Below, in pieces: positions 45,917 to 57,735 of a stretch of DNA of 64,000 bases. A model generated the notes under the pieces. That model was not told the DNA's origin and searched no databases. It saw nothing but the letters and a program-made list of their open reading frames with translations. The DNA lies in assembly GCA_029204225.1 (NCBI GenBank), contig CM055109.1, positions 24,984,723-25,048,722 of the forward strand. Reading direction: 5' to 3'. Each line of letters opens with the position of its first letter. The first letter of the stretch is position 1. The DNA is from Diphasiastrum complanatum. Taxonomy: Eukaryota > Streptophyta > Lycopodiopsida > Lycopodiales > Lycopodiaceae. The translations under genes and the position numbers were made by a program.

Positions 45917-47719
45917 ATGTCAGACAGAGCTTCCCGACTCGAAAGATATCGAAAGATTCGAGAAGATTTCTTCAGAAATTTATCTGGAAGTTCTAATAGA
46001 GCTGAAACTTATTCGGATTTGTTAAAACCAGTTGCCAAACTAAAACCGAATATGGAAGGCCCTGCACCCCGACTTTCTTCAATTTCGAAGATCTGATACG
46101 ATTATTTCAAAGGAACAACCTCAGATGATGCGGACAGTTATGTTTCGTAGTTCGAATCAATTGCGAACGCGAATAATGAAGGTTCGGAGACGGACAAACT
46201 GAGGATTTTTCCTGGTCTTCTCAGAAAACAAGCACGCATATGGTACAGCCAAGTCGAACCAGGACGAGTGGCTACCTGGTTGCTGCTGAAAGATGCGTTT
46301 CTACACCAATTCAGAGAAATTGGTTATTCATCCAGAGTACTCGGCAGACTCAACAACATAGAGAAGAAGAGTCGAGAATCTCTGAGAAGGTATACTCGTA
46401 AGGTCAAGAATCTTATTGGAAAACTAACTGGAGTATACCCCGTTGCGATGCAGATTGAATGGTTTCTGTCAGGTTTACCACCGAGTATAAATCGATACTG
46501 CAGACAAGGTGATACGACTACCTTAGCAGCAGTCATTGCAAGTGCTGAAAACTATGAGACTTCTAAGCTTGCTCAGAAGAGAAAATCAACTAGACGAAGT
46601 CGAAAGTCTAAGCATGTTTCCAGTGGCAGTGAAGAGGATTCGAAGTCTGAATCCAGTTCCAGTTCCTCCAGTTCAGAATCCGAATTACACGACTCATCCG
46701 ACTCTGAGACTGATGAGAGAGAACGAAGTAGTAAACGAAAACCCAAACGAAAGGACGATAAAAATTCGGAGATGAAGCCAACAACGTCAAAGGTCGAAAA
46801 GATTTGGAGGAGAGATCTTGCAGATATTAACAAAAAATTCAACGATCTAAAAGTTCAGATTTCAGAGGTGACAAGAGACCGAAATCATCTTCTTCCAATT
46901 CAGGACTATGGTGTACAAGGTGCGGTACATCAGGACATTCGAAGGAAGATTGCAGAGTGAATATATCTTACGTTGAAGATCCAACACAGGAGGTGCTGTT
47001 TATTTTTTAGAATAATGATACAACAACAAATTTTGTTCAAGGCACGACTACACCGTTCCAGCAATCCAAACCCAAATTCGGACCGAAAAGATATAATCCA
47101 CCCAAATTTGTAACATCAACAACAAAGACTTCGAATTTTTCAAGACCAGTTTCGGGCAATTGTTACAATTGTGGAGAACCAGGACATTTTTCACCAGACT
47201 GTCCGCAACCACGGAAGCCAATTGGGTATGTACCTCTCTGTTCGAATTGTAAAGAACCAGGCCACAAATATCCTGATTGTCCCCAACCACAGAGGCCAAG
47301 ACCTAAATACCAGTATGTAGCGACACCTGCTGCAATGGTAGACTCGAAAGGAAAAGTTTCGGCAGATGTGGTTATACAAAAAATTGATCTTGTGGAAAAC
47401 CAATCAACGAGGACAACTGACCAATCTTGGCCAAGTGATATGGAAATAATATTCAAAGTAAATACGAGGAGTTCTTCGAAAGATGACTCGAAAACCAACT
47501 CGAAAGGTTCCTCGAAGAAACGCAGAAAATCATCTCAAAAAAAGGGAACGAATAAATCCCTAACAAAAGAAGATATTAAAGATGATCCCGACTATGATCG
47601 AAATGCTAAAAATTTGTTTTCAAAAGATATATCTGCAGAAGCGAAAGAAATAATTGAAGAAGAACTACAAAGAGCAGCTACAGAAAGGAAAGTCACATTC
47701 GAAGAAGGGAACGAATCAA
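45917..47719 (+). pseudogene. gag: Gypsy B1 gag with three zinc knuckles
   Basis: Gag starts MSDRASRLERYRKI. Capsid motifs include YFKGTTSDDADSYVS, LLKDAFLHQFREIGYSSR and IEWFLSGLPPSINRYC, followed by a Lys/Arg-rich and Ser/Glu-rich linker. Three CX2CX4HX4C knuckles follow: CTRCGTSGHSKEDC near 46918, CYNCGEPGHFSPDC near 47161, and CSNCKEPGHKYPDC near 47242. Then comes a Lys/Ser-rich linker. Two stops occur in the first 250 bases of capsid, a shift lies just before the first knuckle and a TAG-like stop near 47010. The frame runs into copia D at NES and continues at 54245. Gag would form the particle and package RNA. Confidence 0.85.
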
Positions 47720-48373
47720 TGTGAAAAATACAGATCCTAAGTGGATCTAAACTCCAAGATCATTGGCTTGAATGCTTGCACTCCAAACTACATAAGCTAG
47801 GAATTGGCAACACATTCTATGCTACCTAGAATGCAAAGAACTTGATCAAAAAGCATTTACCACAAATGGAAACTTCCATAAACATCAAGTGCGGCCCAAA
47901 ATAGCATTATACAGTCCATAATACATGAGCCTATCACTTTTGGAAAGCACCTAAGATCATACACAATAGCTTGAAGACAATACACACAACAATGCTCTCA
48001 ATGGAGGAAGAAACAATGACAATGATCTATTGATCTCAATGAAGCATACAAAAGGTTTCTCCAACCTGTTCTCCACGAATTTCAGCCTAATATAGGTGAG
48101 AGAGATGACTCTATCTCCTCTCTCTAGAACTTAGGACCCAATTTTAGGACACCAGTAACCTAAAATAGCCAATTTTGGCCTATATGTCCAAATAACATGA
48201 TTTTAGTGTCATTTAGAAGGTCCCGAAGTTTGAGACTTCTTCAACATGAAATATATACTAGAATAAAAGTATCTAGGTCTCTTTCACACGTGTGAAAGGT
48301 TAGATCCAAAACTATGTACAAAAATTGCCAATTTAGGCCTCAAACTAGCTAGGAAATGTTGACAATTTTCACA
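47720..48373 (-). repeat. 3' LTR of copia element D
   Basis: TGTGAAAA...TTTTCACA ends form an eight-base perfect inverted repeat. It contains TCACACGTGTGAAAG, an extended palindrome around CACGTG. Confidence 0.94.
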
Positions 48374-48386
48374 CTCCCTCTTCAAC

Positions 48387-51300
48387 TTAACTTGCTAGTT
48401 TTACAACACTACTTTGCTCCAACCTAAGAATGATCTCCATCATGATGATAGATCTCTTTTCAAGTGTTCTAATATGTACAATATGAAGTACAACATAATT
48501 GATATAGATAATAGTGCCCATATAGGATGCTTCACTATTTCTTACATCAATTTTACATAGAATGGTGAACAAGATACATGTAAAAGAACATAGAATAACA
48601 ATGAAAGGATTCCTCCATGTATCCACCTTTGAGTTCTCTGTAAAACAGCAGCAAACAAGTTGTAAGTGAAAGTAACCAACAGGTGTTTGCATGCCTCGTC
48701 CACATTCCACTATGCCCATAGTGAATGCACCATGTATCTCCATGAATGAACCTCCATCACCACCTTGCCTTTGTAGATCTCCAATCCACGAAAGCCCTTG
48801 AGTGAATGAATGCCAAAATGATGTGTTCTCTGTTCCATTTGAATGAGCAAAACCTGAACTTGAAATACTTGAAGTATCTCCACAAGATTTGCATATAACG
48901 CTTGATCCTACATTGTCAACAATTTGCCAATTTGCCAACACTAGGATGCTAGATCTTGAACTTTGCTCAAAAGTAAACATATTGACCACTTCCATATCTT
49001 TTGAGATTTGAATGAATGCATGTACTTGATCATAAAAACCAGCAATGATAACTATTCCATCTCCAAGATCCAAAAGATGCAAAACTGTGGAACTAGTTTC
49101 ATTGAATTTTGACAATTCCAACACATTGACATGACAATGTTCATACATGAGATTAAACAAGTAAGGTAGAGTAAAAGGACACTTCCTTGCTGCTCCAAGA
49201 ACCTTACTTGAACCTTCAAGGACCTGTAAAAACAGATCCAAGATGCTTTGCCCATGTGGCTCCCCTTTCATGCTTTTGACTAGCTTCCAATTGCTACTTG
49301 CCTCTTGGTGTTGATGAAGCAATTCAAGATCAACATCTTGATCTTCCAATAAAACATCAAGGACTTTGCATTTATAAACATCTTCAGATCTGAACCTCTG
49401 AAGATACTCCCTCTCAAACACATGATTAACATCCCACAAGATCTCATCATTGCTTGATTTCAACCTTTCACTATAGTTAGTGAAAACAATGTCACCATCA
49501 TAAACCAAAAGATAGATTTCTACACTTCTATCCAACATGAAGTAGAGTAGATGAAGTTGAGTATCAAACCTAATAAAACCAGCCCATTTGAGCTCAAACC
49601 AAACCTCAACGAGATCTTCCTTGCCTTGAAGAAATTGCCACTTGAGTTGCTCCATGTAAATATCTTCTTCAAGATCACCATTCAAGAAGGCATTAGTAAC
49701 ATCCATTTGCCACATATCCCAATCATAAAGAGTTGCAAGAGAGATTAGGATTCGAATAGTTACCATCTTTGCCACGGGTGCAAAGGTCTCATCATAGTCA
49801 ATACCATATTCTTGAGCATACCCCTTTGCCACCAACCTTGCCTTGTACTTGTTGATTGATCCATCTTGATTTGTCTTGATCTTGAAGATCCACTTACAAC
49901 CAATTGCCTTCTTGTCCTTTGGAAGCTTTACCAACCTCCATGTGTTGCTTTTGATGAGTGCTTGATGCTCATGATCCATGGCTTGGATCCATTCCTTCTT
50001 TTGAATTGCTTCACCTACACAAGTTGGTTCATCAAAAGAGGTAAGAAAAGCAAAGTTAGAGTTGTCCACCACTTGCTTTTCTTTTTCATCATAGGTTAGC
50101 CTTGATGGCTTAGCCCTTTGCCTTTGAGTCTTCCTTGAAGTTTGCTTTGGAGTGGCATCTCCATCTTCATCCAAGACATCTTGCACATCATGATGATTAG
50201 TAGGCACATCAACATCAACATCAACAACATTGGAAACATTCTCTTCATGAAAGATGACATCCCTACTTATGACAACTTTCTTTGTAGAAGGAATGTACAC
50301 TTTGTAAGCCTTGCTTACTTCACTATAGCCAACAAACACACCCTTCTTTGATGAAGGATCTTCTTTAGTTCTATCATCAAGTGTGATATTGACAAAACAT
50401 GTACATCCAAAGATCCTACAATGCTTGACACTCGGCCTTCTACCATAAAGAACCTCATGAGGAGTTTTACCATCCAAGGAAGCACTTGTCCATCTATTAC
50501 ATAGATAGTTAGCACATGCTAAAGCTTCCCCCCAAAAAGACTTAGCAAGATTAGCATGTAGTCTCATTGCCTTGGCACATTCACAAAGGGTTCTATTCTT
50601 CCTCTCGGCCACTCCATTCTGTTGTGGAGTCCTAGGACTAGACATCTCCCTCTTAATCCCATGTGCTATACAAAAGTCTTTGAACCTATTTGAGGTGTAT
50701 TCCCCTCCATTATCAGATCTTAAGCATTTGATCTTTGTATTGAATTGGTTTTCCATTTCATTCTTGAACTTGACAAATGCAGCAAACACTTCATCCTTAC
50801 TTTTAAGAAGATAGATCCAAGTATACCTACTAAAGTCATCAATGAAAGTTGCATACATCTTTGCCCCACCATTGCTAGTTGTACTAGAAGAATGAATATC
50901 AGAATGCACAAGTTGAAAAGCTTCTTTAGATCTAGAAGTAGATCTAGAATAAGCAAGTCTATGAGATTTGGACAAGGCACAATGTTAACAAACACTATTG
51001 TTTGCAACAAGACTTTTAGGGAGACCAAGAACAAGCTCTTTCTTTGCCATTACCTCCAAAGATTTGAAGTTGGGATGGCCCAACCTCTTGTGCCAAACTT
51101 CTTGGTTTGTCAATTGCTCCCTAGCCATACATCCTTCATGATTAGAGATCACACATGCATCAAGCTTGAAAAGTTTACCATGCCTCCTACCTTGAGCAAT
51201 CAAGGATCCACATTTACTTATCAAACATGCATCTCCAATGAACTCCACATCAAGTCCTTTGTCAATCATTTGACTTACACTAAGCAAATTCTTAGTGATT

Positions 51301-52413
51301 GAAGGAATGTACAAAACATTTTCAAGATTTGCTTTCCTATTTGTTGAAAGGGAAATAGGAATAGTGCCTATGCCTTTGATGTCACATTGACCATCATTTG
51401 CAGTGTAGATGATGTTACCTTCTCCCTCATAAGACAATAAGGATGTAAAGTATTCCTTATGTCTTGTCATGTGAGATGAGGCTCCACTATCAATCCACCA
51501 AGGATCATTATCATCTATGTTGGCTAACAAACTTGAAGTCATAACAAGTGATTCACATGTGTTATGTTCTTCCTCATCTATTGTAAGATTTCCTTGCCTC
51601 TCTCCTTGCTCTCTTTTCTTCTTATAACATTCATTTGCAAAATGACCTTTTATCCCACAATAAAAGCACTTGAACTTTGACTTATTGTTCTTAGTAGAAG
51701 AGGAAGAGGAAGAGTGATCATCATGATCAAAGTTACCACCTTTGGACCATTTCCCTTTGCCTTTACCTTTGCCCTTGAATTTGCCTTTTGTGAAGAAAGC
51801 CTCTTCACCTCCACCTTGCAAGGATGCACCATCAAGCTTTGATTGCAACCTATGTTCTTCAGCCAATAAGATTTCTTGCAAGTCAACCACACTTGGCAAG
51901 ACTCTTTGAATGGCAAAACTTTGCACAAGGTTAGCATGTTCATTTAGCAAACCATTCAACATAACTTGGACTATTTCACCATCTTTTATGTTCTCATCAA
52001 TGCATGCTAAATCATCACTTAGGGACTTAACTCTCAAGATAAATGCATGAGCACTTTCACCCTCTCTTTGCCTACTAGAAAATATGTCTTCTTAGGGTCA
52101 ATACCCTAGATGTGGACTTTGATTCAAAGAGCTTCTTTAAGGCATTCCATGCCTCACTTGCACTTTGACACTTTCCAACTTCCTTGAGAAGTTCATTTGT
52201 AACATTCATTTTAATGATATGAAGAGCCCTTTTGGCCTTCTTATCAAACCTTTGTTGCTCTTGAAGTGTGAGAGGTCTCTCTTCAATTTCTGCAACTATG
52301 TCCATGAGTTCATTCAACTCAAGTAAGGACTCCATCCTCACTTTCCAAGTAGAGTAGTTTGATGAACTCAACCTTTCACTAGACTCTAGCATGATCCCAC
52401 CATTGGAAGCCAT
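48387..52413 (-). CDS. gag-pol: Copia element D polyprotein with unusual C-terminus
   Basis: Gag starts at 52413 (MASNGGIMLESSERLSSSNY). A frameshift near 52080 and one TAA near 50977 are the only breaks seen. Zinc knuckle CFYCGIKGHFANEC, protease WWIDSGASSHMTR, pre-integrase VWHKRLGHPNFKS and integrase follow. In the 862-codon last part, integrase carboxylates are Asp 26, Asp 88 and Glu 124 (DD35E). Reverse transcriptase starts at about residue 360 (CKWIFKIKTNQDGSINKYKA) and is normal through NAFLNGDLEEDIYMEQ at residue 443. Residues 444-862 then depart. They stay open to the polypurine tract, show YLLVYDGDIVFT at 488-499 where a copia enzyme would have YVDD, and otherwise match nothing I know; no RNase H motif is present. 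Confidence 0.85.
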
Positions 52414-53572
52414 GATTCTAATGTTTCTTCAACTTTTAGGTTCTGTCCTAAAGCACTTAGCACTCACTTTTCTCTCAACAAATGATAGATAAAGAGATCT
52501 ATGAAGATTTAGGACCCTAAAACACTTCTATCTTGAACCTAGATGGTTTCCAAGCATAGAAAGGAAGATTGAAACACATGCAACACTTTGCACACACTAA
52601 GAATGGATTACAAAATCAAACCAACCTGAACACACTCTTGCTTAAGCTCTCAAACTTTCCAGCAAGTGACCAAATCAAGTTATGGTGTGAAGAGTTACTT
52701 GCATTCTTAGAAAATACCCAAAACTAGGATGCCAAGATTACCTAGTAATGAACAAACTTGATCAACATATGATCAACACACTAAGATATTGATTCAACCT
52801 GTAAAACCACATGTAAACCACACTTCTAAAAGTTTATAAACTCCAGCAAGTGATAAATACAAGATTTAGAGGTGAATGAATGAGCACACTTAGTGAATCA
52901 CAAGACTAGCTTCACTATCTTGTCAAATCTTGGTGTTTAGATGTAGATCTAAGATCACTTCACATGAGAATGTTCATCAACCTGTTAAGAACCTGAAAAC
53001 ACACTTGAATAATGGTTAACACCTTCCAGCAAATGCTCCAATCAAATTACATAAGGAGAGTTACTTACATGCTCAACAAAGTACACCAAAATTTATGCCA
53101 AAATTGATGACAATCTTTACAATATGCTCTTCACAATGAAGCTTACAATATGTTCACCCAAAAAAGGGGATCTTTCATCCAAATGGGAGCTTTGCTCAGC
53201 CTTTAGGAGAATTACAACTCACTCAAAAGAGCATTTGTCATCCACTTAAGGAGAAGTTTCATCCACTTAAGGAGAGTGTTCATCCAAGAATGGAGATTGT
53301 CAACAATAGGATTGAAAAGAACATTGTTAGTATTGAATATGCACAAGCCTCACAATCACAAATGATTAGGTGTTATGATCTGATCCAAAATAGTTTCTTT
53401 TCAGCCTCTGATCTTCAATAGACCTAAAATATGCTTTTGATCCACAAGTTCAACTCACAAAACAAAGGTTAGTAAGATTTGATCAACAAAGCAATGCAAA
53501 ATCATGCTAGAACTTGATCAAACATCCAAATATCACCAAAAATGGAATACTTACTGTAAATAGAAGCCAACC

Positions 53573-53585
53573 AGCTCTGATACCA
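53573..53585 (-). promoter_or_regulatory. Primer-binding site of copia element D
   Basis: On the minus strand TGGTATCAGAGCT adjoins the 5' LTR, matching initiator tRNA-Met. Confidence 0.92.
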
Positions 53586-54239
53586 TGTGAAAAATATAGA
53601 TCCTAAGTGGATCTAAACTCCAAGATCATTGGCTTGAATGCTTGCACTCCAAACTACATAAGCTAGGAATTGGCAACACATTCTATGCTACCTAGAATGC
53701 AAAGAACTTGATCAAAAAGCATTTACCACAAATGGAAACTTCCATAAACATCAAGTGCGGCCCAAAATAGCATTATACAGTCCATAATACATCAGCCTAT
53801 CACTTTTGGAAAGCACCTAAGATCATACACAATAGCTTGAAGACAATACACACAACAATGCTCTCAATGGAGGAAGAAACAATGACAATGATCTATTGAT
53901 CTCAATGAAGCATACAAAAGGTTTCTCCAACCTGTTCTCCACGAATTTCAGCCTAATATAGGTGAGAGAGATGACTCTCTCTCCTCTCTCTAGAACTTAG
54001 GACCCAATTTTAGGACACCAGTAACCTAAAATAGCCAATTTTGGCCTATATGTCCAAATAACATGATTTTAGTATCATTTAGAAGGTCCCGAAGTTTGAG
54101 ACTTCTTCAACATGAAATATATACTAGAATAAAAGTATCTAGGTCTCTTTCACACGTGTGAAAGGTTAGATCCAAAACTATGTACAAAAATTGCCAATTT
54201 AGGCCTCAAACTAGCTAGGAAATGTTGACAATTTTCACA
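53586..54239 (-). repeat. 5' LTR of copia element D
   Basis: Same length as the partner LTR; differs at about four positions. Its outer end abuts ATCAA. Confidence 0.94.
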
Positions 54240-54244
54240 ATCAA

Positions 54245-55280
54245 TTCATAAAACCAAACTGTTGGAAGCCATGATTGACAAGCCAATATCGAAGACGAAA
54301 GATTACGATATCGTAACTGATATTGGTTCTCTTCGTCCAAATATCACATTCGAACAATTGTTGGCAGACAATACTTACTATCGCAGGCAATTAAAAGGAC
54401 TTTCTACTCCAAAGAAGAAGAAAAGAAATCCCTTGCCAGAATTAGGAGTATTATCTATTGATTTGGAAGATCTTGGCGCACCGAAAATCGACATTACTAT
54501 TGAGGGATGCTTAATCGAACATGTGCCGATTGATTCAGGTTCGAGCGTCAATATTATTACTGAAGAAACTGCTCACGCTCTGGGTTTGACAGATATTCGA
54601 CCAACCAACCGAAATATCAAGTTGGCAGACTCAAGACGACGAAAGCCTGTCGGAGAGCTGGAGAACGTTACTGTGTATATACAAGCCAAGCCTTTTACCA
54701 TGAATTTTATTGTTATCAAACCAATGGGTTTGCCTTCTTACTCTGTGCTAATCGGAAGGCCGTGGCTGTATCAGTCAAATGCTAGTGTTCATTGGAAGTC
54801 TAGGGAATTAAGATTTCAAACTGGCGAGACCAATAATCGTGGAAAACCAGCAGAGGAGATCATTACCTGGAATAAAGATAGATACGAAGGCGAAACTCCT
54901 ATGACCGACACTAGCTATACTTCGGAAAATTCTTCTTATGCACTAAATATCTTCTCTAATGTTTCAGATGTCGAAGTTAAATTTTTCGAATGCTATGAGA
55001 ATGATAACGAATCAGATAATGCAGAAGAATTCATCGATGTTTGCAACACAGAACTAGATGAACTAGTTATTACTGAAGACGAATCAACAGATTCGTACGA
55101 ATCGGACGACTCGGACGAATCAGACGAAGAAATTGAAAATAAGAATCAGTCTGTCGACACGAACATATCTATGGAGACAGCAATGCACGAAATTCATGGA
55201 TATTCAAAGTCTAGTATGACAGAAGGTGTGATTTTACCTGATTCAACAGAGCAAATTGAACTTGTACCGGGCCAGATGCA
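54245..55280 (+). CDS. pro: Gypsy B1 protease and acidic linker
   Basis: With copia D removed, the gag frame runs straight on (NES then IHKTKLLEAMIDKP). The aspartic protease has VPIDSGSSVNIITEE with its catalytic Asp, KLADSRRRKPVGELENV, and the terminal motif YSVLIGRPWLYQSNASVHW. An acidic linker follows (DSYESDDSDESDEEIENKNQ), then a conserved METAMHEIHGYSKSSMTEG and IELVPGQ. B2 continues at this point into the pre-reverse-transcriptase segment, whereas B1 switches to unrelated sequence. The 360-codon stretch is open. It would process Gag and possibly the 3' product. Confidence 0.88.
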
Positions 55281-56514
55281 CATACCGAATATACAAAGGC
55301 TCTGGACACAATCGAACAGCTGTCAACCGAACTTAAATCTGTAACAGCTTGTTCAGGAGTTGCTGATCATTTGGAGTATGCACAGGCATTAGTGCAAATA
55401 TCAGACCTGTAAAAAGAAGTAACAACTTTCAAGCAACAGCTCGATGATCAAAACTTCGCGATTACACTTCATTCGCATGAAACGACAGAAGTACCACCAA
55501 AGGCAAAGCGCACAAAAAGAAATCAGTCGAAGGCACAGTAGGCATTGCCTTCGACGATTGGAAAATTGAGTGGGAAAAGGACGAATTTCTCTGGTTATGG
55601 GACCAGTTAGACATAGAGCAGAAAGGATGCTTATGCTGGGCAATCCTACAGGGCAAGTTTAAAGTCTGTCCATTCGGGTCAGTCGAATTGTATATAGGAT
55701 CAACCTGTATGTATGCTTTAGAATATATTCGAATCAAAGAACTACAATTTTTGGAGGTCGACGATCGAAAACGACAATTTTGGAGACGACACTGTCAATT
55801 CGAACTGTACAAACCAACGGAGCGTGCGGACATAGCAGCATTCGACAATGCGGGTTTGCTGATCAATATAAATATGGCGTATCCTGAACTATATGAGATC
55901 TACATTGACTGGGAGCGCAATTTTGCTGAATATTTTGCAGAAATCAAACACAGTCTGCAGGATCGAACGAAGTCCCGTGCTTATAAATTATTTTGTACAT
56001 ATTCTTATCGACAATTCGGCACATTTGCAGCAAAGACCTTATTTTTTGTACAAAATTTGTATATTAAGTGTAATTATTTACAGCATTCAGCACGATTCTT
56101 TCGAGAGATCAGATTAAGGAACGATTCGGAGGAAGATGTCAAATTAGTACAAGAATTATTTGATGGCACTCTTCTTCCGAAATCTTGCTATTGGCAGATA
56201 CTCTCGTTCTCGAGAAAAACTATTGTTACTCGAATGTCAAAGGGATTTAGACCTCGCTCAGCAATTATATGACGAGATGTCTCAAGACTAAAGAGTTCTT
56301 TTCCAAATCCTTTACCTATGTGATGCTGTATCTGATGTTTTCAAATACTTGAAGGCAATAACCATCAATTCGAATAAAGTACCTACTGAAGAAATATCTT
56401 TTAAAGACGAATTGATCAACGAACCGAATATATTCTTTTCTAATCAACGACCAAATCTCAAAAAGAATACTGTTTGTTCACGAGGACGTTTCACATTTGA
56501 GGAGGGGGATATGT
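55281..56514 (+). pseudogene. Gypsy B1 3' accessory coding region, not pol
   Basis: I do not recognise this protein. It begins in the frame DAHTEYTKALDTIEQLSTEL, coiled-coil-like, with one TAA near 55410 and a Lys-rich stretch (KAKRTKRNQSK). A frame change near 55515 leads to IAFDDWKIEWEKDEFLWLWD and then about 200 open codons (ELYIGSTCMYALEYIRIKEL, FDNAGLLININMAYPELYEI, YIDWERNFAEYFAEIKHSLQ). Another change near 56180 leads to EKLLLLECQRDLDLAQQLYD and ends GRFTFEEGDM just inside the LTR. It is rich in aromatic and charged residues with no convincing membrane segment, signal peptide or catalytic motif. It fills the place of reverse transcriptase, RNase H and integrase. Three or four disruptions suggest it is now dead in this copy. 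Confidence 0.6.
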
Positions 56515-57730
56515 GAAGATGTGTATTTATTAAACAACGAATATACATCCGAATGAAGCAATATATATTCACATAAGAAGACAAGAGCTGGATACATATA
56601 TAATGAAGGGACCTGCCTATATTTTTCGCGACATACTAAATATCACATATAAAGGACAAGTCCTTAGCAATGAAGCGACATCTACAACAACCCTTAAATA
56701 AAGACACTTACATGAAACGACTCGATTCGAATCGACAATTCTAACCATAGTAATCTAAACTCAGGGTTAGATACATCTTTGCGGTATAATCTACATACGT
56801 GTCAGATATATATTGGTTAACCTTATTCAGTAAAGCGACACGCCTCTAATTTATAAAGACGTGATTGTTCGCTCTGAAGATGATAAAGAGAAGACACGAT
56901 TCAGTCTTACTCACCAGGAGATATAGTTTATGTATTCGCTGAGAGATAAAAGTTTATGTACTTGTGAGAGATCTTCTGAAGTACTCTAACAATATTTCTT
57001 ATATAAATCTATCTCTGGTCAGACAGTTGCATAAGTACATTACAGTCTATGCTGTGTATCCGTAAAAGTGTTCTAACGAACTGTCTTAAAACTAACTTAT
57101 TCGTTCATTCGAATATTTGTTCGACACTCGAATACTTGTTCGATACCCGAATAACGTTTATCATCAGAAGTCTATCTCAGTCATCGATAGAAAAGTATGT
57201 ATACAACTGAATTGATAGTCCCTGTCTGAAGAATTGAGATAAGATATCTGTATTCTGAATATCTCCGAACATATGTTTCTAACATATTCGAAGATTATAC
57301 AAGAGATTTAACTCTGAGGAGAACACTAGTTGTTGAGGACTACTGTTTAACTTTTGTTAATCCAAGAATAAGATTAACTTATGATCACTGATGAACGAAT
57401 ACATCGAAATCAATCCGAATTCTTGCCGACACCTTAATCAGATAGAGTGGAGTACATTCGTACTACTCTGATAACAATTCTCCTGTAGAACGCCAATTCT
57501 TCGATTCGGAAGAGAAGACTGATATTCCGATTTTAAACATTCATTTATCCATTAAGTAATACTGGTTACTTAACCCAAATGTCTGTTTGACAACCAGACT
57601 AATTCTCCATTTTATATCATACGAATAAGTCAGAACAATATCAACATTATACCATAAAGAAGCTATCCTCTTGGGTATTCGACATTAAATACTACAAAAC
57701 TATACCAAATACAATTGGTATACCACGACA
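56512..57730 (+). repeat. 3' LTR of gypsy B1
   Basis: Starts TGTGAAGATG straight after the polypurine tract and ends TACCACGACA. Same length as the 5' copy with about eight substitutions. Confidence 0.94.
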
Positions 57731-57735
57731 CTTGT

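Larger units (their letters stand above)
47720..54239 (-). mobile_element. Ty1/copia element D with atypical pol
   Basis: The 654-bp LTRs differ at about four positions, and ATCAA flanks both ends (47715-47719 and 54240-54244). The primer site, a polypurine tract (GAAGAGGGAG on the coding strand at 48374-48385) and a leader without genes (52414-53572) are intact. The body encodes normal copia Gag, protease and integrase, but the sequence after the first part of reverse transcriptase is unlike normal pol. It is the innermost insertion and one of the youngest. Confidence 0.95.
44610..57730 (+). mobile_element. Gypsy element B1, non-autonomous, with nested copia D
   Basis: Two 1219-bp LTRs with about eight differences are flanked by CTTGT (44605-44609 and 57731-57735). 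An Asp-tRNA primer site and a polypurine tract (GAGGAGGGGGATA, 56499-56511) are in place. Without copia D it is about 6.6 kb. Gag and protease are present, but reverse transcriptase, RNase H and integrase are absent; a different coding region fills the 3' part. Excision of it with one CTTGT rejoins copia C integrase as FSCAYTPSQNGVAER. Confidence 0.95.

Noticed and set aside
48387-48700. Transmembrane or envelope-like protein at the end of copia D
   Set aside because: A hydrophobic stretch (IVILCSFTCILFTILC) is present, but with no signal peptide, cleavage site or other envelope feature; one segment is not enough.
16547-53585. tRNA gene fragments (TGGTATCAGAGCC, TGGCGCCGTTGCCGGGGA)
   Set aside because: Each is only 13-18 bases, directly or closely abuts an LTR, and lacks the rest of a tRNA; they are primer-binding sites.
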